A DNA stretch of 64,000 bases from Leifsonia sp. AG29 (GTDB lineage Bacteria; Actinomycetota; Actinomycetes; Actinomycetales; Microbacteriaceae): the NCBI RefSeq assembly GCF_009765225.1, contig NZ_VMSF01000001.1, positions 1 through 64,000 on the forward strand, in the 5' to 3' direction. The translations under genes and the position numbers were made by a program. Below the pieces are notes generated by a model. That model was not told the origin of the DNA. It was given only the letters and a program-made list of their open reading frames with translations, and made no database searches. Shown piece after piece: positions 56,629 through 64,000 of the stretch; position 1 is the stretch's first letter; every line of letters begins with the position of its first letter.

Positions 56629-58728
56629 ATGACGCTTAACCCCCGGTTCCCGGGTGTGCTCTTCGGAGCCGCCTACTACGCGGAGTACCAGGAGGAGGGC
56701 GCGCTCGATCGAGATCTCGACCTGATGGTCGAGGCAGGATTCACGGTGATCCGGGTGGGTGAATCGGTGTGGTCGACGTGGGAGCCACGCAACGGCGAAT
56801 TCGACCTCGACTGGCTCCAGCCCGTGCTGGACGGCGCGCACGCCCGAGGAATCGCGGTCATCCTGGGCACGCCGACATACGCGATCCCGCCGTGGCTGCA
56901 GACCTTGCACCCGGAGATCGCCGCGATCGACGGGCAGGGGCACATGCGCGGCTGGGGTGGACGCCAGGAGATGGACCAGTCGGTGCCCGTGTACCGCTGG
57001 TACGCCGAGCGGATCATCCGGAGAGTCGTCGCCCGCTATGCCGACCACCCGGCTGTCATCGGGTACCAGGTGGACAACGAACCCGGCAACAATCTGCCGC
57101 ACAACGAGAGCACATTCCAGGCCTTCGTCTCTTGGCTGCGCGCCCGGTACGGCTCCGTGGAACGCCTCAACGAGGAGTGGGGGCTGGTCTACTGGTCGCA
57201 CCGCATCGCCGAGTGGTCCGAACTCTGGCGGCCCGGCGGCAACATGATGCCTCAATACCAGCTCGACTGGCGGAGGTTCCAGGGGGAGCAGGCCACCGAC
57301 CTCATCGCCTGGCAGGCCGACATCGTGCGCGAGTACGCCCGGGAGGACCAGTTCGTCACCACCTGCATCTCGTATTCGCGCCCTCAGATCTCCGACGACC
57401 AGCTCGCGGCCTCACTCGATGTCACGGCGGGCAATCCCTACTACCTCATGCAGGACGGCCTGTCGGCCGATGTCGACCTTCCGCGGCGGGCCGACTGGTG
57501 GCACACCGGCCCGTGGGCGCTCTTCCAGTGGGCCGACCGCGCGTTCTCCTCCCGCCAGGAGCGCTTCCTCGTCACGGAGACCAACGCCCAGTCCATCGGC
57601 GGCCCATGGCAGAACCAGCCCCCGTATCCCGGACAGATCAAGCAGGCCGCACTGGCGCTCGTCGCGCGCGGTTCCCGCATGATCGAGTACTGGCACTGGC
57701 ACACTCTTCACTTCGGTGCCGAGACCTATTGGGGCGGTGTCCTGCCGCACAGCCAGGTTCCGGGACGCATCTACCGCGAGGTGGCGGAGCTCGGCGCGAG
57801 TCTCAAGCGCATCGGGAGCGCGCTCGACGGGTTCGAGCCGGATGCCGACGTGCTGATGCTGTATTCGACCGACACCAAGTGGTCGTTCGAGTTCTACCCG
57901 CCGCTCGCAAACGAGGACGGGGAGGCGGACCCCCGATCGTACGCGCGCATCACGGATGCCTTCTACCGCGGTCTCAACGAGGTCGGCGCCCAGGTGCGCG
58001 TCCAGCACACCCGGCAGTTCGTCGAGCAGTCGGCCGCGGAGTTGTCCGCGCGGTATCCCGTGCTCATCGCGGCCGCTGAGTACGTCGCGGACGACACGGT
58101 GCTCGACGCCCTCCGCGAATACGCTGCGGCCGGCGGTCACCTCGTGCTCGGCATCCGGACCGGTTATGGCGACGAGCTGGCTCGCGCTCGTCGCGGGGTC
58201 GCCCCCGACCGCCTGCACGACGCCGCAGGCGCGTGGTACGACGAATACAGCAACCTTGCCGAGCCGCTCGACGTGACCGCGGAGGAGGGTTTCGAACTCG
58301 AAGCCGGTTCGCAGGCGACCGCCTGGATCGACGTGCTCAACCTCGACGGCGCACAGGCGCTCGCCCGCTACGAGCCGAACGAGCTCGGCGCGGTGGCCGC
58401 CATCACGACGGCAGCGTTCGGAGCCGGCCGGGTGACCTACGTCGGCACGGTGCCGAACGAGCCGCTTGCTCGAAGCCTCGGTCGCTGGCTCGTCCCGGCC
58501 AGCGCGGCGGCTGCTTGGCGGGCCGAGATCCCCGTCACCGTGTCGACCGGCCGCACGCGCGGCAAGGAGCTCGCATTCGTGCACAACTGGTCGTCCCGTT
58601 CGCACGCGGTCACGGTCCCCGCGGAAGCGATCCACGTGGAGACCGGCGAGAGATTCACTGCGGGATCCCGCTTCACCCTCGAGCCGCGCGGCGTCGCCGT
58701 GTTCGAGGTCTCCGCGTCGCAGCCGTGA
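56629..58728 (+). CDS. GH42 beta-galactosidase
   Basis: The 699-residue GH42 enzyme has acid/base Glu151 in YQVDNEPGN, nucleophile Glu317 in LVTETNAQ, an A domain barrel, a trimerisation-like domain (VLMLYSTDTKWSFEF) and a C-terminal beta domain. No signal peptide, so it cleaves imported beta-galactosides in the cytoplasm. It begins a new operon with the ABC importer. Metal-site Cys residues of the GH42-2 type are not seen. Confidence 0.88.
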   Translation: MTLNPRFPGVLFGAAYYAEYQEEGALDRDLDLMVEAGFTVIRVGESVWSTWEPRNGEFDLDWLQPVLDGAHARGIAVILGTPTYAIPPWLQTLHPEIAAIDGQGHMRGWGGRQEMDQSVPVYRWYAERIIRRVVARYADHPAVIGYQVDNEPGNNLPHNESTFQAFVSWLRARYGSVERLNEEWGLVYWSHRIAEWSELWRPGGNMMPQYQLDWRRFQGEQATDLIAWQADIVREYAREDQFVTTCISYSRPQISDDQLAASLDVTAGNPYYLMQDGLSADVDLPRRADWWHTGPWALFQWADRAFSSRQERFLVTETNAQSIGGPWQNQPPYPGQIKQAALALVARGSRMIEYWHWHTLHFGAETYWGGVLPHSQVPGRIYREVAELGASLKRIGSALDGFEPDADVLMLYSTDTKWSFEFYPPLANEDGEADPRSYARITDAFYRGLNEVGAQVRVQHTRQFVEQSAAELSARYPVLIAAAEYVADDTVLDALREYAAAGGHLVLGIRTGYGDELARARRGVAPDRLHDAAGAWYDEYSNLAEPLDVTAEEGFELEAGSQATAWIDVLNLDGAQALARYEPNELGAVAAITTAAFGAGRVTYVGTVPNEPLARSLGRWLVPASAAAAWRAEIPVTVSTGRTRGKELAFVHNWSSRSHAVTVPAEAIHVETGERFTAGSRFTLEPRGVAVFEVSASQP

Positions 58729-58768
58729 CCGGAAACTCCCCGAGAAACCAAGAGAGAGAGAAACGCTC

Positions 58769-60127
58769 ATGAGCAAGAAAGCACCGAGAACAGCACTGGC
58801 GCTGGGCACCGGCCTCCTGGCTGCCGCGCTCGTGCTCACCGGCTGCACCGGAGGGGGCGCCGGCGCCTCGGACGCCGGCAAGCCCGTCACGCAAGCCGAG
58901 ATCGACAAGGCGATGACGACCCCGACGACCCTCACCTTCTGGACCTGGGTGCCCGACATCAAGAACGAGGTGGCGCTGTTCGAGAAGAAGTACCCGGCCA
59001 TCAAGGTCAACGTCGAGAGTGTAGGCCAGGGCGCGCCGCACTACCAGAAACTGCGAACGGCGCTCAAGGCAGGCAAGGGCGCGCCGGATGTGGCGCAGAT
59101 GGAGTTCCAGTACATCTCGTCCTTCACGGTCACCGACAGCCTTCTGAACCTCGCCCCCTACGGCGCGTCCGATCTGGGCGACCAGTACGTGCCGTGGGTG
59201 TGGAACCAGGTCAAGCAGAACGACGGCGTCTACGCGATCCCGCAGGACTCGGGGCCGATGGGCAACCTCTACCGGGAGGACATCCTGTCGAAGGCGGGCA
59301 TCACCGCACCTCCGAAGACCTGGGACGAGTACGCGGCGGACGCTGCGACCGTCAAGGAGAAGACGGGCGCATACATGTCGAACCTCGCTTCCGGACAGGC
59401 CGGCCAGATGCTCGGACTGATGTGGCAGGCCGGAGTCAAGCCGTTCGGCTACGACGGCAAGAAGGGCGTCAAGGTCGACGTCAACAGTGCGGAGGCCAAG
59501 AAGGTCGCCGCGTACTGGCAGGACCTGATCCAGAAGGGCTACGTCTCGACCGACCCCGACTTCACCGACAGCTGGTACCAGGGTCTGGCCAACGGGAAGT
59601 ACGCCGGCTGGCTCACCGCGGCATGGGCGCCGGTCTTCCTGCAGGGGACGGCGGCGAAGACCTCGGGTCTCTGGCGGGCGGCGGAACTGCCGCAGACGCC
59701 CGGGAGCAAGGCTGCGTCCGGCAACTGGGGAGGCTCGTCCGATGCCGTTCTGAAGACGACCAAGAACCCGATCGCGGCCTACGAGCTGGCCAAGTTCATC
59801 AACAATGACCCCGAGTCCACACTCATGCTCGCGACCAAGCAGTTCCTGTTTCCGACCTCGACAGCGACCCTCAAGGACCCCGAGTTCGTCGACCAGCAGG
59901 CGCAGTTCTACGGCGGCCAGAAGGTCAACGAGCTGTTCGCCGGAATCTCGACCACCGTCGACACCGAGTTCGATTGGCTCCCCTACATGGACTACGCCTA
60001 CTCGAGCTACACGGAGACGGTCGGCAAGGCGCTCGCAGCCAAGGGCGACCTCTCGGCCGGATTGGATGCATGGCAGAAGGCGCTCGTGACCTACGGCACC
60101 CAGCAGGGCTTCTCCGTCAACAAGTAG
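58769..60127 (+). CDS. Sugar ABC transporter substrate-binding lipoprotein
   Basis: ATG 58769 gives 452 residues with signal and lipobox VLTGC (Cys26). The mature region LTFWTWVPDIKNEVALFEKK is typical of family 1 oligosaccharide-binding proteins. Its position in the operon points to beta-galactosides. RBS is a GA-rich stretch upstream. Confidence 0.87.
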   Translation: MSKKAPRTALALGTGLLAAALVLTGCTGGGAGASDAGKPVTQAEIDKAMTTPTTLTFWTWVPDIKNEVALFEKKYPAIKVNVESVGQGAPHYQKLRTALKAGKGAPDVAQMEFQYISSFTVTDSLLNLAPYGASDLGDQYVPWVWNQVKQNDGVYAIPQDSGPMGNLYREDILSKAGITAPPKTWDEYAADAATVKEKTGAYMSNLASGQAGQMLGLMWQAGVKPFGYDGKKGVKVDVNSAEAKKVAAYWQDLIQKGYVSTDPDFTDSWYQGLANGKYAGWLTAAWAPVFLQGTAAKTSGLWRAAELPQTPGSKAASGNWGGSSDAVLKTTKNPIAAYELAKFINNDPESTLMLATKQFLFPTSTATLKDPEFVDQQAQFYGGQKVNELFAGISTTVDTEFDWLPYMDYAYSSYTETVGKALAAKGDLSAGLDAWQKALVTYGTQQGFSVNK

Positions 60128-60140
60128 CGGCGAACCACGT

Positions 60141-60167
60141 CGGCGGCGGGCGTGTGTCCCGCCGCCG
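60141..60167. terminator. Hairpin between binding protein and permease
   Basis: CGGCGGCGGG (60141-60150) and CCCGCCGCCG (60158-60167) pair perfectly with a 7-base loop, 14 bases after the binding-protein stop. It probably reduces read-through or stabilises the binding-protein mRNA, giving more binding protein than permease. Confidence 0.6.
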
Positions 60168-60204
60168 GCATGGCCGACGTGCACCGAACAAGGGAGTTCA
60201 CACC

Positions 60205-61158
60205 ATGACCCAGTCCGTCGCGCCCGCCCGGGTGCGTGACCGATGGGCCGCGAGCGACCCGCGGCCCCGGCGCAACGCCAACCAGCGACGGCTGAACCGC
60301 GCCGCCTACCTGTTCGTCGCGCCCTTCATGCTCGTCTTCGTCGTGATGCTGCTGCTGCCGCTGTTCTACTCCGGATACTTGAGCCTGTTCACGACGCAGC
60401 TCATCGGGGGGCAGACGTTCGCGTGGTTCGCGAACTACATCCGCGCGTTCACGGATCCGGATTTCCTGGCCGGCCTCGGGCGCATGGCGCTGTTCCTGAT
60501 CATCCAGGTCCCGATCATGCTGGCGCTGTCCCTGTTCTTCGCTCTCGCGCTCGACAGCGGGCGGGTGCGCGGCTCGATCGCCCTACGGCTGCTCATCTTC
60601 CTGCCGTTCGCCGTTCCCGGTGTCGTCGCGACACTGATGTGGGGGTATCTCTACGGCAACGACTTCGGTCCGATCGCGCAGACGTTCCGCGCCGTCGGGC
60701 TCGCCGCCCCCGATCTCCTGAGCGCTCAGAACATGCTCGGCTCGATGATGAACATCGTCACCTGGGCGTTCGTCGGCTACAACATGATCATCATGTACGC
60801 GGCCCTGCGGTCGATTCCGGCCGAGCTCTTCGAGGCGGCCGAGATCGACGGCGCCGGCCAATGGCGTGTCGCATGGAGCATCAAGATTCCCGGCATCCGT
60901 CCGGCGATCATCCTGACGATCATCTTCTCGATCATCGGGACCTTCCAGCTCTTCAACGAACCGAGCTTGCTCCACGCGATCGCCCCCGACGTGATCGACA
61001 ACGGCTACACCCCGAATTACTACGCGTACAACCTGGCGTTCACCAATCAGGACGTCAACTACGCCGCAGCCATCGCCTTCCTGCTCGGACTGGTGATCGC
61101 GATCGTGTCGTACGTCGTGCAACTCACCACCCAGCGGAGGGAGGCCCGCAATGAGTGA
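60205..61158 (+). CDS. Sugar ABC transporter permease (MalF/UgpA type)
   Basis: ATG 60205 (RBS AAGGGAG) gives 317 residues with six membrane segments and EAA loop EAAEIDGAGQWRVAWSIKIP. Partner of the permease at 61151. Confidence 0.87.
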   Translation: MTQSVAPARVRDRWAASDPRPRRNANQRRLNRAAYLFVAPFMLVFVVMLLLPLFYSGYLSLFTTQLIGGQTFAWFANYIRAFTDPDFLAGLGRMALFLIIQVPIMLALSLFFALALDSGRVRGSIALRLLIFLPFAVPGVVATLMWGYLYGNDFGPIAQTFRAVGLAAPDLLSAQNMLGSMMNIVTWAFVGYNMIIMYAALRSIPAELFEAAEIDGAGQWRVAWSIKIPGIRPAIILTIIFSIIGTFQLFNEPSLLHAIAPDVIDNGYTPNYYAYNLAFTNQDVNYAAAIAFLLGLVIAIVSYVVQLTTQRREARNE

Positions 61159-62092
61159 ATCCGCGACCCGTATCGCTCCGATCCCGGTCCGCGAGGCAGA
61201 GCCGCAGCGCCGCGGCGCTCGGGGACCCGCGAAGGCCTACAACCGCGAGACCCGCCGGAGCACGCTGTTGACGGTGCTGCTCTGGATCTGCGCCCTGTAT
61301 TTCGTGCTGCCGATCGTCTGGCTGTTCATCGCGTCGACGAAGAGCAACGGCGACCTCTTCACAACATTCGGTTTCGCCTTCGGACGTTCCTTCGAGCTGT
61401 TCTCCAATATCGGCGCCGTCTTCACCGTGCAGAACGGCATCTACGTGCATTGGGCGATCAATACCCTCGTCTATGCCCTGGTGAGCGCCGTAGGAGCGTC
61501 GCTGCTGGCGACGATGGCCGGCTATGCCTTCGCCAAGTACCGGTTCCCCGGCGCGACCGCCATGTTCAGCGTCGTCCTGGGGGCGATCATGATCCCGCTC
61601 ACGGCGCTGGCGCTGCCCACCTATCTCATGTTCAGCCAGCTCGGGATCACGAACACTCCGGCCGCCGTCATCGTGCCTTCCCTGGTCAGCCCGTTCGGCG
61701 TATTCCTCATGCGCGTCTATGCGGCCGACGCCCTTCCCGACTCGATGATCGAGGCGGCCCGGGTCGACGGCGCCGGTGAGTTCCGGATCTTCTGGCAGGT
61801 GGGACTGCGTCTGCTCGCGCCGGGCATCGTCACCGTCTTCCTCTTCGCGCTAGTGGGGACGTGGAACAACTATTTCCTGCCGCTCATCATGCTGAACAGC
61901 TCAGACCTGTACCCGCTCACCGTCGGCTTGGCTCAGCAGCAGGCCACGAGCGCGGCAGGCGGGGGATCGCAGGCGCTGTTCTCGGTCGTCATCACCGGGT
62001 CGCTCGTGTCGATCATCCCCTTGGTCATCGCGTTCCTCTTCCTGCAGCGGTACTGGACGACCGGACTCGCGAGCGGGAGCGTGAAGGAATGA
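61151..62092 (+). CDS. Sugar ABC transporter permease (MalG/UgpE type)
   Basis: A 313-residue permease; EAA loop EAARVDGAGEFRIFWQVGLR. Start overlaps the previous gene by 8 bases; its stop overlaps the next start (ATGA). No ATPase in the operon. Confidence 0.87.
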   Translation: MSESATRIAPIPVREAEPQRRGARGPAKAYNRETRRSTLLTVLLWICALYFVLPIVWLFIASTKSNGDLFTTFGFAFGRSFELFSNIGAVFTVQNGIYVHWAINTLVYALVSAVGASLLATMAGYAFAKYRFPGATAMFSVVLGAIMIPLTALALPTYLMFSQLGITNTPAAVIVPSLVSPFGVFLMRVYAADALPDSMIEAARVDGAGEFRIFWQVGLRLLAPGIVTVFLFALVGTWNNYFLPLIMLNSSDLYPLTVGLAQQQATSAAGGGSQALFSVVITGSLVSIIPLVIAFLFLQRYWTTGLASGSVKE

Positions 62093-64000
62093 GCGACGCG
62101 GCGCGGGCGAAAGCCTTCGGCTACGGAGGCGATTACAACCCCGAGCAATGGGCGCCGGAGATCTGGCGCGAAGACGTCGAGCTGATGAAGCGGGCCGGGG
62201 TGAACCTCGTGTCGGTCGGCATCTTCTCCTGGGCGCGGATCGAGCCTCGGGACGGCGAATTCGACTTCGCTTGGCTCGACGACGTCCTCGATCTCCTCCA
62301 CCAGGGAGGGATCAGGGTCGATCTCGCCACGGCGACGGCGTCGCCTCCGCCGTGGCTGGCGCTGAAGCACCCGGAGTTGCTCCCCGTGACCGCGGATGGC
62401 GTCACGCTCTCCTCCGGGAGCCGGCAGGCGTACTGCCCGAGTTCGCCGGTCTATCGGCACTATGCGGCCCGTCTGGTGCGGGCGATCGTCGATCGATATG
62501 CGGAGCATCCAGCGCTGGCGCTCTGGCACGTCAACAACGAGTACGGCTGCCACGTCAGCCGCTGCTACTGCGACGCGTCGGCGACCGCCTTCCGGTCCTG
62601 GCTCGAACAGAGGTACTCCACGATCGAGGCGCTCAACGACGCCTGGGGCACCGCCTTCTGGTCGCAGCACTACGCCGCATTCGACGAGATCCTGCCGCCG
62701 CGCGCGGCACCGACCTTCAAGAACCCCACCCAGCTGCTCGACTTCGACCGGTTCAGCTCCGACGAGCTGCTCGCATGCTTCCGGGCGGAGAAGGAGATCA
62801 TCCGCTCCCGGTCGACCGTGCCGATCACCACGAACTTCATGGGCTTCTTCAAGCCGGCCGACTACTGGGCGTGGGCTCGGGAGGTCGACATCGTGTCAGA
62901 CGACTCCTACCCGGACCCTGCCGACCCGCTCTCGCCGGTGTATGGGGCCATGCAGCGCGACCTGATGCGGTCCCTCGGCGGCGGCAAGCCCTGGCTGCTG
63001 ATGGAGCAATCCCCCGGAGCGGTCAACTGGCGCGAGCGAAACGCAGCGAAGCGACCCGGGCAGATGCGGGCGTGGTCGTACCAGAGCATCGCCCGGGGCG
63101 CGGACGGCATCATGTTCTTCCAATGGCGCCAAGCCGTGGCCGGGGCCGAGAAGTTCCACGCCGGAATGGTTCCGCACAGCGGCACGGATACCCGGATCTT
63201 CCGTGAGGTCGAACAGCTCGGCTCTGAGCTGGCGGCGCTGTCCGAGCGCGAAGGACCCCTCGGCGCCGCCGTTCCGGCGTCGGTGGCGGTTGTCCTCGAC
63301 TGGGACTCGTGGTGGGCCATCGAACAGGAGGCGTCCCCGACGGCGATCGATTATCTCGCCGGCGTCTTCGCCTGGTACCGGGCGCTTTTCGCCGCGGGCG
63401 CCACGGTCGACTTCGTGCGGCCGACGGACGATCTCGCTCGTTACGCCGTCGTCGTCGTTCCGTCGCTGTTCGTCGCGGACGACGCGCAGCTGGCGGCTCT
63501 GGCGGGCTACGCGGCCGACGGAGGCACCCTGGTCGTCGGCTACCAGTCGGCCATCCTCGACAAGGATCTGCACGTGCGGACCGGAGGGTACCTGGGCGCG
63601 CTCCAGCAGACGCTCGGCATCCGGATCGAGGAGTTCGCGCCTCCCGCGGCACCCGACCTCGCAGCCCTCGGCGGCGGTGAGCCGCCGAGGCTGCGGGTCC
63701 GCGGCGATGCGATCGGCGGCACCGGGTCCGCGTCGCTGTGGGCCGAGTACGTCCGCGCGGATTCCGCTGAGGTGCGCGTGGTGTTCGACGGTGGCGTGCT
63801 CCACGGCTTCCCCGCGGTGACCCGTCGCCGTTCCGGCTCGGGTGAGGCGTGGTACGTCGCCACCCTTCTCGATGACGACGCGCTCCTCGTCCTCCTCGAC
63901 GGCATCATGACATCGGCGGGCGTCGAGCGGGGCCCCCGTGTGCCGGGGGTGGAGGTCGTCCGCCGCGGACGTCATCTCATCGCCATCAACCACACGGATG
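62089..64000 (+). CDS. GH42 beta-galactosidase (second copy, partial at 3' end)
   Basis: The open frame gives 637 residues to the window end. Acid/base is Asn150-Glu151 (WHVNNEYG), nucleophile Glu306 (LLMEQSPG), and zinc-type Cys154, Cys159 and Cys161 are present in GCHVSRCYC, a feature of many GH42 enzymes missing from the first copy. The ATG overlaps the permease stop. A stop codon and the last part are outside the window. Two dissimilar GH42 enzymes in one operon suggest complementary linkage preferences. Confidence 0.88.
   Translation, partial: MSDAARAKAFGYGGDYNPEQWAPEIWREDVELMKRAGVNLVSVGIFSWARIEPRDGEFDFAWLDDVLDLLHQGGIRVDLATATASPPPWLALKHPELLPVTADGVTLSSGSRQAYCPSSPVYRHYAARLVRAIVDRYAEHPALALWHVNNEYGCHVSRCYCDASATAFRSWLEQRYSTIEALNDAWGTAFWSQHYAAFDEILPPRAAPTFKNPTQLLDFDRFSSDELLACFRAEKEIIRSRSTVPITTNFMGFFKPADYWAWAREVDIVSDDSYPDPADPLSPVYGAMQRDLMRSLGGGKPWLLMEQSPGAVNWRERNAAKRPGQMRAWSYQSIARGADGIMFFQWRQAVAGAEKFHAGMVPHSGTDTRIFREVEQLGSELAALSEREGPLGAAVPASVAVVLDWDSWWAIEQEASPTAIDYLAGVFAWYRALFAAGATVDFVRPTDDLARYAVVVVPSLFVADDAQLAALAGYAADGGTLVVGYQSAILDKDLHVRTGGYLGALQQTLGIRIEEFAPPAAPDLAALGGGEPPRLRVRGDAIGGTGSASLWAEYVRADSAEVRVVFDGGVLHGFPAVTRRRSGSGEAWYVATLLDDDALLVLLDGIMTSAGVERGPRVPGVEVVRRGRHLIAINHTD

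Overview
ORGANISM. The window is high-GC DNA with actinobacterial character: frequent GTG starts, ATGA/GTGA gene overlaps, two sugar ABC importers without their own ATPase (typical of hosts sharing one MsiK-type ATPase), and HtaA, TipAS and MpaB-type proteins. Decayed IS256, IS481 and IS3 pieces are also present. A soil- or plant-associated member of the Microbacteriaceae or a close relative is my best guess; there is no rRNA or housekeeping gene here to settle it. I saw no tRNA, rRNA, CRISPR array or replication origin. LAYOUT 1-29 kb: an accessory, partly decaying region. Transposase and gene remnants (about 300-1700, 3600-4300, 14285-14770, 17560-17979, 21240-21530, 27665-28070) separate small regulator/enzyme modules, most of them a TetR regulator beside an oxidoreductase. 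The best-defined unit is a P450 oxidation cluster (7188-14162): P450, alcohol dehydrogenase and aldehyde dehydrogenase in one operon, ferredoxin and ferredoxin reductase in a second, a GntR/FCD regulator, and an HtaA-domain gene. GTATAC-centred sites lie in front of all three transcription units. LAYOUT 17-38 kb: a sugar/sugar-acid regulon. KDG kinase and KDPG aldolase are divergent from an operon of sugar ABC importer, SDR, GH13-like glycosidase, mannonate-dehydratase-family enolase and GntR/FCD regulator. Five sites of the form CTGGT-N3-ACC lie before this operon pair, an SDR, a 2-hydroxyacid dehydrogenase and a frameshifted second copy of the GH13 gene. The likely route is glycoside uptake, hydrolysis, oxidation to an aldonate, dehydration to KDG, phosphorylation, and cleavage to pyruvate and glyceraldehyde 3-phosphate. 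LAYOUT 39-55 kb (minus strand): a 15-gene, 16-kb run with nine 4-base overlaps. It encodes a taurine/pyrimidine-type ABC importer, two amidohydrolases, SMP-30-like protein, gamma-glutamyltransferase-like protein, VOC protein, E1 alpha and beta of a thiamine-diphosphate dehydrogenase, SDR, M20 hydrolase, PucR regulator and allophanate hydrolase. I recognise no described pathway with this set; it is the best candidate for a new catabolic system, probably for a nitrogen-containing (amide, ureido or gamma-glutamyl) compound. LAYOUT 55-64 kb: a beta-galactoside locus of LacI regulator, GH42, sugar ABC binding protein and two permeases, and a second GH42 cut by the window end. A perfect LacI-type palindrome precedes the first GH42 gene.
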